This document shows, piece after piece, positions 33,419 through 42,028 of a stretch of DNA of 51,475 nucleotides; the first letter of the stretch is position 1, and every line of letters starts with the position of its first letter. Location of the stretch: the NCBI GenBank assembly GCA_028293325.1, contig JAQGPA010000007.1, forward strand, positions 1 through 51,475, read 5' to 3'. Under the pieces are notes generated by a model. The model made no database searches. It was not told the origin of the DNA and saw only the letters and a list, made by a program, of their open reading frames with translations. The position numbers were made by a program, and so were the translations under genes. This stretch comes from Pedosphaera sp. (lineage in GTDB: Bacteria; Verrucomicrobiota; Verrucomicrobiia; Limisphaerales; Pedosphaeraceae).

Positions 33419-35698
33419 CTAGGGAGCGGGCGGGACGAACACGGTGAGGGCGTTTTGCATGAGCTGCAATTCCGCCAGCGCGAGCAGGAAGGCAAGCGTG
33501 GATTCCGCGCCCTGGTTCTGGTTCACCCGGTCCACATGCAGCGCGTCGCGACAGCCGCCGGTGTTGGGGGAATACAGTTCCAAGCCCAGATCGTTCCAGC
33601 CCAGAAACCAATCAAACGCCCGCTGTGCCTGTTCATACCACCAGACTTCATTCGTGGCACGATAGGCTTCCAGACAGGCGGACACCATCGACTGCGCCTC
33701 AATGGGTTGTTGATCGAAGTTTGCGCGGGTTCCGCCGCGCGGGTAAAACCCATTGCTGCCGATGGGCCGGAAATCGCCGGTCTCGCCGGTTTGCATCTGG
33801 ACCAGCCAGCGTAACGCCTGCAAGCCGCGTTCATACACCGGTGCCTGGCCCGTCGCCCGTCCGCTCAGAATCAAGGCGTGGGCGAGCTTCGCGTTGTCGT
33901 AGGAAAGCACGTCCTCGAACCAGGGCCAATCGGGCCGGGTTGTCCGCTCAAACAATCCCATGAGGCGGGTCATGAGAGTTTCCCGTATCTGTTGGGCGAA
34001 CCGGTCGCCGCTCAACCGCTGCAAATACTCATGAATGCCCAACAAGGCAAAAGCCCAGGCGCGAGGCGAGGTGAAACCCGTCGTGGCCGGCAGCGCCTGG
34101 GCAAAAACCTGTCCGCACATGACCTGAAAACTACGGTAAGGCGAGCGGCCCACACCCATGCCCAAGGCCCAGATCGCCCGGCCATGAGAGTCTTCGGATC
34201 CCTGCTCATCCAGCCAGCGCCGGTCAAAACTGAGCAGGTTGTGAAACCGTTTTGTTTTGGAGTCGAACGCGTGATGCAGGAACGCGGCGTAGGTGGTGGC
34301 GAGCGTGCGCACGTTCTCCGGTTCCTCCTCCATTTCGTCCAGCAGCACCGCGAGGATGAAAGCGCGGGCGTTGTCGTCCGTGCAGTAGCCTTCGGAAAAA
34401 TTCGGCACGGTGAAAATGGCGTGTTGAAAGAGGCCGGTGGAGTCCGTCATCCGCGACAAATGATCCAGTTTCAATTCCGGCAGCGCGCGCGGCTGCTCCG
34501 CGAGCGTCTTCGTGGCAAATGATTTTCGCGACAACACCGCGCGCTCCAACCGCGCCAGCTCGAAGGACCGCATATAGAGCCGCGCCACGTTGCTCCAGAC
34601 CATTTCGCGGCCGAGCTTGTAGGCGTTCTTGCGGATGGCGGTGCGGCGCGTTTCGTCGCGCAGCAGGCCGATGACTTCGCGCGCGATGGCCTTGGCGTCG
34701 CCGAAGGGCACCAGCACCCCGCGATCGTCAGCGAGCAGCTCCTGCGCGTGCCAGTAAGGTGTCGAGACCACGGCCTTGCCCGCGCCAAAGGCGTAGGCGA
34801 GTGTGCCGGAAGTGATCTGCGCTTCATTGAGATAGGGCGTGAGGTACAGGTCGGCCGCGCCGATGAATTCCTTCAGTTCTTCAATATCCACGAAGCGGTT
34901 GTAGAAAATGACGTGTTTCTGGACCTTGTTTTTCTGTGCGAGCCGTTCGAGGCTCATGCGGTAGGCTTCCCCGCACTCGCGCACCAGGTTGGGGTGAGTC
35001 GCGCCCAGCACGATGTAAACGATATTGGGGAACTCCGCGACAATCTCCGGCAACGCGTTGAGCACATTCTCAATCCCCTTGTTGGGCGAAAGCAGCCCGA
35101 ACGTGAGCAGCACCAGCCGGCCTTCCACACCAAACTGGTCTTTGTAAAAATTTGGATCGACGAACGGGATGTCGGGAATGCCATGCGGGATCAGATCGAT
35201 TTTGGCCGGCGACGCCTGATAAATCTCCTGCAACATTTGGCGGCCGCGTTCCGCCATAACCACCAACCGTGTCGAACGCGCGATCAACTCCTGCATGACG
35301 CGCCGCTGCTCCGGGTTGGGTGTGCGGAGAATCGTGTGCAAGGTGGTGACCACGGGCATGCGCAACTCGCGCAGCAAGGCCAGCAGATGGCTGCCGGACG
35401 GCCCGCCGAAAATCCCAAACTCGTGCTGCACGGAAACGAGATCAGCGTTGCTGATATTGAGAAAATCAGCCGCCCGGAGATAGGAGGGCAAGTCCTGCTC
35501 CTCAATCTCAAAACGAACTTCCCGGGGATACGCATAACCGCCGGGAAGATCATTCACCGGCACCGCGAAGCATTGGCTTTTGGGATGTTCCGCCGCGATG
35601 GCAGAAAGCACGTCAGCGGTGAACGTGGCGATGCCACATTTGCGCGGCAGGTAATCGCCGAGAAAGGCGATTTTCAGGATTTCAGAAAGATTTTCCAA
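33419..35698 (-). CDS. GT4 glycosyltransferase fused to a helical glycosidase-like domain
   Basis: About 759 residues. The N-terminal 390 form a GT-B glycosyltransferase of family 4: LGDYLPRKCGIATFTADVL, NADLVSVQHEFGIFGG, LLTFGLLSPNKGIENVLNAL, and EAQITSGTLAYAFGAGKAVV. The C-terminal 350 residues (CTDDNARAFILAVLLDEMEE, GRAIWALGMGVG, NDLGLELYSP) look like an alpha/alpha-toroid. This two-part protein next to a GH130-like gene suggests synthesis and turnover of a mannose-type glycoside. The start is uncertain. The only ATG with a good AGGAGA site (35706) is in another frame and stops after ten codons, so a TTG (35698) or a leader peptide is assumed. Confidence 0.85.
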   Translation of the reverse strand: MENLSEILKIAFLGDYLPRKCGIATFTADVLSAIAAEHPKSQCFAVPVNDLPGGYAYPREVRFEIEEQDLPSYLRAADFLNISNADLVSVQHEFGIFGGPSGSHLLALLRELRMPVVTTLHTILRTPNPEQRRVMQELIARSTRLVVMAERGRQMLQEIYQASPAKIDLIPHGIPDIPFVDPNFYKDQFGVEGRLVLLTFGLLSPNKGIENVLNALPEIVAEFPNIVYIVLGATHPNLVRECGEAYRMSLERLAQKNKVQKHVIFYNRFVDIEELKEFIGAADLYLTPYLNEAQITSGTLAYAFGAGKAVVSTPYWHAQELLADDRGVLVPFGDAKAIAREVIGLLRDETRRTAIRKNAYKLGREMVWSNVARLYMRSFELARLERAVLSRKSFATKTLAEQPRALPELKLDHLSRMTDSTGLFQHAIFTVPNFSEGYCTDDNARAFILAVLLDEMEEEPENVRTLATTYAAFLHHAFDSKTKRFHNLLSFDRRWLDEQGSEDSHGRAIWALGMGVGRSPYRSFQVMCGQVFAQALPATTGFTSPRAWAFALLGIHEYLQRLSGDRFAQQIRETLMTRLMGLFERTTRPDWPWFEDVLSYDNAKLAHALILSGRATGQAPVYERGLQALRWLVQMQTGETGDFRPIGSNGFYPRGGTRANFDQQPIEAQSMVSACLEAYRATNEVWWYEQAQRAFDWFLGWNDLGLELYSPNTGGCRDALHVDRVNQNQGAESTLAFLLALAELQLMQNALTVFVPPAP

Positions 35699-35853
35699 GA
35701 CTTCATATTTTCTCCTGCTTTGGCAAAATAGCAAACCTTAACTGTTTTCCTCCCGAATTTTCCGTCAACCAGGGCGAGGCCGTGCTGGTGACTGCCCGCT
35801 CCTTTGTGGGCCGCGCTTTTCAGAGTGCACCGCTGTACCTGATGCCAGCGCTC

Positions 35854-35903
35854 CATAGCCGGTGGCTATGGGCGCGATGCCAACAAGGTATTGGCCGGCT
35901 TTC
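35854..35903 (+). promoter_or_regulatory. Repeated leader element, copy 5
   Basis: The core is identical to copies 1 and 3, followed by CGGCTTTC as in copy 4. It lies 147 bases before the coiled-coil lipoprotein at 36051. The M-G-A-M-P-T-R-Y-W-P frame (35868-36008) encodes 46 residues and shares AF-x-x-x-x-NMSTMNSTL with copy 4. The entire leader down to about 36020 is recognisably homologous to that of copy 4. The rest of 35735-36050 has no gene. Confidence 0.82.
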
Positions 35904-36050
35904 TCTCAAACACAGAATATGTCCACCATGAATTCAACTCTTTGTTTCACGGCAGTTGTATTTCCGCCGCGCCAGGCGCGCGCCGGAGAAGCGGGATTAC
36001 GGAGTTGATTGCCGGACATGAACACGCAGTAAAAAAATAAAAATACAATT

Positions 36051-36497
36051 ATGAAAAACAAAATAATAGCCGTCACGTTCCTCTCCGTCGCCGCCTTCGC
36101 GGTGGGCTGCAATAAAGAGCAGACCGCCGCCCAGCAACTGGACAAGGTCCAAACCGAAACCAAGGAAGCCGCGCAGGACATGAAGGATTACACCTACGCG
36201 CAGAAGGCCGAATTCGTCAAAGCCATGCAGGCCCAGTTAACCGCCCTGGACCAGGATATGGACAAGCTCTCGGCCAAGATTGACGCCTCCAGCGACGCGG
36301 TCAAAGCCGAAGCCAGGCCCAAGCTGCAAGCCCTGCGCGAACAGGAAGCGCAGTTGAACAAGCAACTGGATAGCGCCAAGGAGGCCACCGAGTCCACGTG
36401 GGACAGTGTCAAGGCCGGCACCAAGAAGGCGTACGCCTCGTTGGCCGATGGCTTCAAGCAGGCGCGCCAGTGGGTGAGCGATAAAATCGCGCCATAA
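36051..36497 (+). CDS. Coiled-coil lipoprotein, copy 2
   Basis: A 148-residue lipoprotein (lipobox AFAVGC), identical to the product of 27736 except for 7 positions, most of them in residues 6-46. The mature part is an extended helix with heptad-like spacing. Here the gene directly follows leader element 5, whereas copy 1 lies two genes after element 4. The shared bases extend about 45 past the stop. An in-frame leader or partner is not seen. Probably an envelope-stress lipoprotein; the exact role is unknown. Confidence 0.87.
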   Translation: MKNKIIAVTFLSVAAFAVGCNKEQTAAQQLDKVQTETKEAAQDMKDYTYAQKAEFVKAMQAQLTALDQDMDKLSAKIDASSDAVKAEARPKLQALREQEAQLNKQLDSAKEATESTWDSVKAGTKKAYASLADGFKQARQWVSDKIAP

Positions 36498-36575
36498 GGC
36501 CCCGCGTCAATCAATGCCTAACCACCAAAAACAAAGAAAACATGATGACAGCACATTCAGAGAGGAACCTAAGCA

Positions 36576-37883
36576 ATGTTCTTTAAACCAAACACAACCG
36601 CACGAATCCTAACATTATTTTTGCTGGGACTGATCATTCCGCATCAGCGCGCCACGGCCGCGGAATTGCCCGTGAACCTGGGCAGCGCCGCCAACTTCGG
36701 CGTGCTGGCCGGCTCCACTGTCACCAGCACCGGTTTCACCGTCGTCAATGGCGACCTGGGACTCTGGCCGGGCAGTTCGATATCCGGCTTTCCGCCCGCG
36801 ACCGTGACCGGGACCAAGCACATCGCCGACCCGACAGCACAGGCAGCGCAGGGCGATCTGACGATTGCGTTTAATGACGCCGCCGGACGGTCCACGGCTC
36901 CCGTGTCCGTGGCCGGAAATCTCGGAGGACAAACTTTGGCCCCGGGGCTTTATAAGTCGACCGATTCCCTGGAGATATCGTCCGGCGATCTGACGCTGGA
37001 CGGACAGGGCGATCCCAATGCTGTCTTCATTTTCCAGATGGTCAGCACTTTCGTCACGTTCTCCGGTCGTCAGGTGATCCTGATTGGCGGTGCGCAGGCA
37101 GCCAACGTGTTTTGGCAAGTTGGCACTTCCGCCACCATCGGAACCGGTTCGGGCATGAAAGGAACCATCCTGGCGGATCAGTCGATTAGCATTCAGACTG
37201 GCGCAACGCTGCAAGGCAGAGCGTTGGCCCGAATTGGCGGCGTGACTCTGCAAGGCAATGCCCTCACTGTAACCACACCCGTCGGCGGGCCCGGCAGCGG
37301 ACCATTCGTGCCATCGACGAACCTGTTCGTTAGCGCCATCTCACCCATAACGCTGAATCCGCAGACGGGCTTGTTCGAGCAGACGGTCACTTTGACCAAC
37401 GGCAGCGTCAACACTGTCGATGCCGCCCGGCTGCTAATCCAGGTTCTGCCCGCCGACGTGCAGGTTTATAATGCGAGCGGCAGCATCAGCGGCACCCCCT
37501 TTGTCCAGAACAATCTTGCCCTCGCTCCCGGCACGGCAGTCAATTTTCTGATCGAGTATTATCGCTCCAGCCGCCAAACCATTCCCCAGCCTGCGTTCGT
37601 ACCGCAGGACGGCACTGCTCTCCCCGCGATCGGAACCGGCCCGGTCATTCAGATCGACAGTAACGTGCAATTGACCAGTGGAAGATTCCTGCTCGAATTT
37701 ACCGCCACCCCAGGCGGCCATTACGCCGTGCAATACAGCAGCAACATGACGAACTGGAAAACCGCCAATCCCACCATTACCGCCCCAGCCAACCGGGTGC
37801 AGTGGTATGACGACGGCCCGCCCAAAACCGACAGTCAACCCACCAATGGAAGCCGTTTTTACCGGATCATGGTAATGCCCTGA
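36576..37883 (+). CDS. DUF3494 ice-binding-like exported protein
   Basis: A 435-residue exported protein (signal around LTLFLLGLIIPHQRATAAE). Residues about 30-235 match the ice-binding DUF3494 beta-solenoid: LGSAANFGVLAGSTVTSTG, GDLGLWPG, AQGDLTIAFNDAAGR, LAPGLYKS, GQGDPNAVFIFQM, NVFWQVGTSATIGTGS, and FKGTILA-like MKGTILADQSI. A spacer domain and a C-terminal beta module ending FYRIMVMP follow; the latter resembles the end of the RCC1 protein at 2315. Many DUF3494 proteins bind ice, but in soil bacteria adhesion is equally possible. AGAGGAA lies before the ATG. Confidence 0.9.
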   Translation: MFFKPNTTARILTLFLLGLIIPHQRATAAELPVNLGSAANFGVLAGSTVTSTGFTVVNGDLGLWPGSSISGFPPATVTGTKHIADPTAQAAQGDLTIAFNDAAGRSTAPVSVAGNLGGQTLAPGLYKSTDSLEISSGDLTLDGQGDPNAVFIFQMVSTFVTFSGRQVILIGGAQAANVFWQVGTSATIGTGSGMKGTILADQSISIQTGATLQGRALARIGGVTLQGNALTVTTPVGGPGSGPFVPSTNLFVSAISPITLNPQTGLFEQTVTLTNGSVNTVDAARLLIQVLPADVQVYNASGSISGTPFVQNNLALAPGTAVNFLIEYYRSSRQTIPQPAFVPQDGTALPAIGTGPVIQIDSNVQLTSGRFLLEFTATPGGHYAVQYSSNMTNWKTANPTITAPANRVQWYDDGPPKTDSQPTNGSRFYRIMVMP

Positions 37884-37913
37884 GCCCAGCCAAAATCAAC
37901 CATCATAAAACTA

Positions 37914-38936
37914 ATGAAACGAATTATTCTTTCCACCACACTCGCAGTCGTCGCGGCCGCTCCTTTCGCCGTTCACGGTGAGGATTTTCCCGAGAACCCC
38001 AACCGCCTGAGCCTGGGCCCGCGCTTTGGCATGAACTTCAAAGGGGACTTTCACAATAACGCCCCGGTTAATCCCGGGCCGGCCGCCGGCGGCGCGAATC
38101 ACAACTACAACGACGGCTACGTGCGTCTGGACAGCAGCGGGGATGCGGGCGGTCTTACCTGGAACTGGGGCTACCAAAATGCCGGCCAGGTGGTGGGGAA
38201 CACCATGGAGTTCCACGCCCTTCAGTCCAGCAGCCCTGCCGCCTCTACCAGCGACAGTGTCACCGATGATCCGCAATACGGAGCCGAACTTGTTTACCAG
38301 CGCGTTATGGGCCACCTGCCCCTGGTATCGTCCGGCCTCTGGGGATTCGAAGCCGGCTTTGCCTGCACGGATCTTGACCTGCGCAATAATCACAGCGCGA
38401 CCGGCCCCGCCACGTTTACCACCGATGCGTTTCAACTGAATGGTGTAATACCCCCGGGCGCCGGCTACAATGGCACCTTTCAGGGACCCGGTGCCCTGCT
38501 CGGCGACACTCCCACGCGCACCGTCACGTCCGGCACCGCCACCCTGACGAGCAATCAAAAATTGAGTGGTCAATTGTACACTATCCGCCTGGGTCCGTTT
38601 GCGGAATGGCAACTCGCTAACAATTTGAGTCTCGCCGCGAGTGTGGGCCTGACTTTGGCTCCGTCCGTGGTCAGTTACAGTTTTTCGGAAACCGCAACGC
38701 TCGCCGGCGGTGGCGGCACGTTTGCGGCGAGTGGCCGCACAACCAAAACCGAACTGCTCTACGGCCCGTACGTGAGCGCCATGCTGCGTTACGATTTCAG
38801 CCAGAATTGGGGCCTCTATGTGGGCGCGCAGTTCCAAAGCCTGAACGACCTGGAACAATCCGTCGGCAGTCGCTCAGCCCGACTTAACCAGAGCGCCACG
38901 GTCTATGGAATCGTGGGCGCAAGCTACAGATTCTAG
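37914..38936 (+). CDS. Outer-membrane beta-barrel protein
   Basis: A 340-residue exported protein: signal peptide (STTLAVVAAAPFAVHG), then Gly/aromatic-rich alternating strands (LSLGPRFGMNFKGDF, GLTWNWGYQNAGQ, YGPYVSAMLRYDFS, NWGLYVGAQFQSL) and a terminal aromatic (GASYRF). This fits a 10-12-stranded barrel with long loops. No named family is recognised. It lies 30 bases after the DUF3494 gene and may be its partner or outer-membrane anchor. Confidence 0.78.
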   Translation: MKRIILSTTLAVVAAAPFAVHGEDFPENPNRLSLGPRFGMNFKGDFHNNAPVNPGPAAGGANHNYNDGYVRLDSSGDAGGLTWNWGYQNAGQVVGNTMEFHALQSSSPAASTSDSVTDDPQYGAELVYQRVMGHLPLVSSGLWGFEAGFACTDLDLRNNHSATGPATFTTDAFQLNGVIPPGAGYNGTFQGPGALLGDTPTRTVTSGTATLTSNQKLSGQLYTIRLGPFAEWQLANNLSLAASVGLTLAPSVVSYSFSETATLAGGGGTFAASGRTTKTELLYGPYVSAMLRYDFSQNWGLYVGAQFQSLNDLEQSVGSRSARLNQSATVYGIVGASYRF

Positions 38937-39054
38937 GAGACCAAAGTTGCGAACCAACTTGAGTCGAACAAGACATTTTTGCCGTGGTCCGCGCCAGCGG
39001 GCCGGGACGAACACACTTTCGGCAGAAGCAAATGCTGCCGATGGAAGAAGGTGA

Positions 39055-39180
39055 ATGCAAATGGCAAAGAAAAGCAGAGGCGGTCGAATGACTGCCGCCA
39101 AAAACCGGGCCGCCAAACGGCCCGGTGGCAAAGGGCCGATTAAAAACCGGCCGGCCGGTCGAAAAATCATGGGTACTTGA
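39055..39180 (+). CDS. Small basic protein (41 residues)
   Basis: A 41-residue Lys/Arg/Gly-rich protein (MAKKSRGGRMTAAKNRAAKR and following) without hydrophobic residues. GAAGG lies 5 bases before the ATG. It is reminiscent of tiny basic nucleic-acid-binding proteins, but no family is known. A strong hairpin follows 23 bases after the stop, which supports a separate transcription unit. Confidence 0.5.
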   Translation: MQMAKKSRGGRMTAAKNRAAKRPGGKGPIKNRPAGRKIMGT

Positions 39181-39203
39181 GATCATATCCAAGCATTCCT
39201 TTT

Positions 39204-39233
39204 CCCCGGGCGCGCCCAAGGGCGCGCTTGGGG
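39204..39233. terminator. GC-rich hairpin after the small basic protein gene
   Basis: CCCCGGGCGCGCCC pairs with GGGCGCGCTTGGGG around an AA loop: 14 pairs including two G-T. No T-run follows, so it is a candidate terminator or mRNA-end stabiliser and not a textbook intrinsic terminator. Confidence 0.55.
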
Positions 39234-39295
39234 TGGTAAGAAAGAATTTAACGCAACAACTGATAGTGTCGGAAAACAAACAAACCTAAAAACAC

Positions 39296-39655
39296 ATGAA
39301 ACAAATATCCATAAACAGTGGTAAAACCGTAAAAGCACTCGGACTCATCCTCTCCCTTAGCGCCATGCCCCTGCTCCTGGGTGTGACTGGCTGCACCACC
39401 GACAGTCGCTACGAACAGAGCACGGGCGAACGCATTGACGACCACGGCACCTCCTCCCTCGTCAAGGCTGCGCTGTCAGAAGATGCGCAATATAAGTACG
39501 ACGACGTGAGCGTGAAAACGTTCAAGGGCACCGTGCAGTTGAGCGGCTTCGTCAATTCGCGAGATCAGAAGAATCGGGCCGCGGACCTCGCCAAGAAAGT
39601 CCCGGCGGTGAAAGAAGTTGTCAATAACATCACCGTCAAGGAATCGGTCAATTAA
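39296..39655 (+). CDS. BON-domain lipoprotein
   Basis: A 119-residue lipoprotein (LLLGVTGC) with one BON domain at about 50-118: SSLVKAALSEDAQYKYDDVS, VKTFKGTVQLSGFV, then VKEVVNNITVK. BON domains bind phospholipid surfaces and occur in OsmY-type osmotic-shock proteins; this one would sit at a membrane in the periplasm. It is followed 3 bases later by the DUF3185 gene. Confidence 0.9.
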   Translation: MKQISINSGKTVKALGLILSLSAMPLLLGVTGCTTDSRYEQSTGERIDDHGTSSLVKAALSEDAQYKYDDVSVKTFKGTVQLSGFVNSRDQKNRAADLAKKVPAVKEVVNNITVKESVN

Positions 39656-39658
39656 ACT

Positions 39659-39865
39659 GTGAACAATATCGTTGCCCTCGCACTGCTCGCCGGCGGGGTT
39701 TTGCTCATCGTCATCGGCATCAATGCCACGAACGCATTTAGTGCTGACGCAACCCGGTTCCTGACCGGATCACCGACGGACAAAGGCATCTGGATGCTCA
39801 TCGGGGGCATTCTCGTTGCCGTGGCGGGCGTGAGGGAGACGTTGCGCAGCTCGAGAGCAGGATAA
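39659..39865 (+). CDS. DUF3185 small membrane protein, copy 1
   Basis: A 68-residue protein with two membrane segments (LALLAGGVLLIVIGINATN and GIWMLIGGILVAVAGV) around FLTGSPTDK, the DUF3185 signature. The start is a GTG, 4 bases after the BON gene stop. A paralogue starts at 44290, also in a BON-containing cluster. Function unknown. Confidence 0.88.
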   Translation: MNNIVALALLAGGVLLIVIGINATNAFSADATRFLTGSPTDKGIWMLIGGILVAVAGVRETLRSSRAG

Positions 39866-39948
39866 CGATTGCGGACGGAAGGGCGCGTCGCGTTCATTGG
39901 TGACGGGCGCGCCCTCCGGCCAGCCTTCGCGCGGACAAAGTTTTGAAG

Positions 39949-41121
39949 ATGGACACAGACGCGAAAATCCAGCCGATTAAAACCAACGGTGACCCGGCGG
40001 CAGGAATGACTCCGAGTGCAGATGCGCCCGCCGGCGAAGTTCCACCGACAGAACCGATTATCACCCTGGCAAGCAAAACGACACCTGTCCAAATCGTTTT
40101 GATTGCGCTAGGCACGATTGCCTTCCTGTATTTTGCCCGTCCCGTGCTCCTGCCCATTTTCCTGGCTTGCGGCGCGGCCATGACGCTAAAACCGCTCATC
40201 CGTTGGTTGTCCTGCTGCCACATTCGGCCGCCGCTCGCGGCAGCGATGGTATTGAGTGTGTTGGTGACGGCCGTGGTGGTGGGATTTGTGCAGTTAGGCC
40301 GGCCGGCGGCGACATGGATGAATGAGGCACCCGAGCACATAACCCAGTTGCGGCAGCGGATTCAGAAAATTTTTCCAAGCGGGCCGCGGATCAGCCAGGC
40401 GGCGGCGGCGGTGAACAACCTCGGCGCCACGGAGGAAGAAAAAAAAGCAGAACAAAAGACCGCGGTCACGGTGGAGGTAAAGGACACCCACGGCACCAGT
40501 TCCCTGGTTAACTGGACAGGCACCTTCCTGGCCGGCACGGGCGAGACGTTGATCCTGCTTTATCTCTTACTCGCCTCGGGCGACTTGTTCCTACAGAAGC
40601 TGGTGCATGTGATGCCGACGTTGAGCGACAAAAAGCGCGCGGTCGAAATCAGCCACGAAATTCAGCAGAACATTTCCAATTACCTGTTTTCGGTTTCGCT
40701 GATTAACATTGGCCTCGGCGCGGTCGTGAGCGCGGGTCTCTACTTCATGGAGGTGCCCAACGCCGTCATGTGGGGAATGCTCGTGGCGGTGCTGAATTTT
40801 GTTCCCTACTTTGGGCCGGTCGTCGGTGTCACCCTGCTGGCCGCCGTTGGGCTCCTGACTTTTGACACCCTGGGGCAGGGACTGCTGCCGCCCGCCTGGT
40901 ATCTGGCCCTGCACCTTTTGGAAGCAAACCTCATCACCCCGGTGCTGCTGGGCCGGCGCTTCACGCTCAATCCGGTGGTTATTTTTGTTTCATTGATCTT
41001 TTGGACCTGGCTGTGGGGCGTGCCGGGGGCGCTATTGTCAGTGCCGATCCTGGTTTCAATCAAAGTCATCAGCGACCGCGTTCCGCCGCTGGCGTCCGTC
41101 AGCGAACTCCTCACCAAATGA
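39949..41121 (+). CDS. AI-2E family transporter
   Basis: A 390-residue inner-membrane protein of the AI-2E/PerM family: paired N-terminal segments (LIALGTIAFLYFARPVLLPI), a cytoplasmic or periplasmic helical insert (residues about 125-190), then LLYLLLASGDLFLQKL, EISHEIQQNISNYL, MWGMLVAVLNFVPYFGPVVG, and the C-terminal LNPVVIFVSLIFWTWLWGVP. Family members move small molecules or sodium/protons; the substrate is unknown here. The stop overlaps the start of the MlaE-like gene (ATGA), so both are translated together. Confidence 0.92.
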   Translation: MDTDAKIQPIKTNGDPAAGMTPSADAPAGEVPPTEPIITLASKTTPVQIVLIALGTIAFLYFARPVLLPIFLACGAAMTLKPLIRWLSCCHIRPPLAAAMVLSVLVTAVVVGFVQLGRPAATWMNEAPEHITQLRQRIQKIFPSGPRISQAAAAVNNLGATEEEKKAEQKTAVTVEVKDTHGTSSLVNWTGTFLAGTGETLILLYLLLASGDLFLQKLVHVMPTLSDKKRAVEISHEIQQNISNYLFSVSLINIGLGAVVSAGLYFMEVPNAVMWGMLVAVLNFVPYFGPVVGVTLLAAVGLLTFDTLGQGLLPPAWYLALHLLEANLITPVLLGRRFTLNPVVIFVSLIFWTWLWGVPGALLSVPILVSIKVISDRVPPLASVSELLTK

Positions 41122-41969
41122 GCCAGGACAGCTTTCCACAAGCAGCGCCGCCGTCAGCGGGCGCGTGGAATCGCCACTGTATGCCCATGGTGAGGAGCGC
41201 GGGCGACTTCTTTCGGACGCATTGGGATGAGCTACGGCATGGGGCAGCGGTGGTCGGGACGGTGATCTGCGTCGGCGCGCAACCACGGTATTGGGTGCGC
41301 ACGATGCGGAACTTGCTGGCGCGGCAGATCCTGGCCATTGGAGTGGAACCGCTCGGGTTCGTCTTTGTGATGGCGGTGTTTGTCGGCATTTCCGTGGTGG
41401 TGCAACTCAGTTTCTGGGCCGGCGAAGCGGGACAGTCCCAACTGCTTGGGCCGTTGTTGGTGGCCGTGGTGGCGCGCGAGCTCGGCCCGGTACTGATCAA
41501 TCTGGTGGTGATTGTCCGCAGTGGCAGCGCGATGACGACCGAACTGGGCATTCTCAAGATCGACGGCGAAGTCCGTGCCCTCGAAGCACAGGGCGGTGAT
41601 CCATTTCTGCAACTGGTGGTGCCGCGCGTGCTGGGGGTGGCGGTGTCCACGTTTTGCCTGACGGTCGTTTTCATCCTCGTGGCTTTTGCGAGCGGTTATG
41701 TGTTCGCGGCCTGGACGGGGAAAGGCAGCCGGGATCTGTTTTTGTTTGCGAATACATTGTCGGGCGCGGTGCAGCCCAAGGACGTGCTCAATATCCTGGC
41801 CAAGACCATCCTGCCGGCCTTGTTTGCCAGCGCCTCCTGTTGCATTGGCGGGCTGGGCGTCGGCGAGTCGGTGACGGACATCCCGCACGCGACACAACGG
41901 GCACTGACCCGCTCCGTCGCCGGACTGTTCATCATCTCCGCCATTGTTTCGGTGCTGACCTACTTGTAA
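41118..41969 (+). CDS. mlaE: MlaE-type ABC permease
   Basis: A 283-residue inner-membrane permease of the MlaE/YrbE family, which moves phospholipids between the inner membrane and the periplasmic MlaD ring. It has the family pattern of about five segments with VGISVVVQLSFWAGEAG, ARELGPVLINLVVIVRSGSAMTTELG-type motif (shown in parts: ARELGPVL, GSAMTTELG), and SCCIGGLGVGESVTDIP. The start overlaps the AI-2E stop. The ATPase subunit normally encoded between permease and MCE protein is absent; only an 18-codon ORF lies there. Confidence 0.92.
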   Translation: MSQDSFPQAAPPSAGAWNRHCMPMVRSAGDFFRTHWDELRHGAAVVGTVICVGAQPRYWVRTMRNLLARQILAIGVEPLGFVFVMAVFVGISVVVQLSFWAGEAGQSQLLGPLLVAVVARELGPVLINLVVIVRSGSAMTTELGILKIDGEVRALEAQGGDPFLQLVVPRVLGVAVSTFCLTVVFILVAFASGYVFAAWTGKGSRDLFLFANTLSGAVQPKDVLNILAKTILPALFASASCCIGGLGVGESVTDIPHATQRALTRSVAGLFIISAIVSVLTYL

Positions 41970-41971
41970 CC

Positions 41972-42028
41972 ATGAAACCAACGGCACCCCGCTTAAACCT
42001 TCACCCGGCGAACAACGAGGCAAACTAA
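41972..42028 (+). CDS. Possible 18-codon ORF between mlaE and mlaD
   Basis: The frame MKPTAPRLNLHPANNEAN starts 2 bases after the mlaE stop and its TAA shares a base with the mlaD ATG (TAATG). It occupies the place where an MlaF-type ATPase gene usually lies. It could be a coupling peptide or the N-terminal stub of a deleted ATPase gene. Confidence 0.3.
   Translation: MKPTAPRLNLHPANNEAN

Noticed and set aside
41001..41117. Longer N-terminus for the MlaE-like permease
   Set aside because: The extension lies wholly inside the AI-2E gene and is Arg/Gly-rich; the ATG overlapping the AI-2E stop fits operon coupling.
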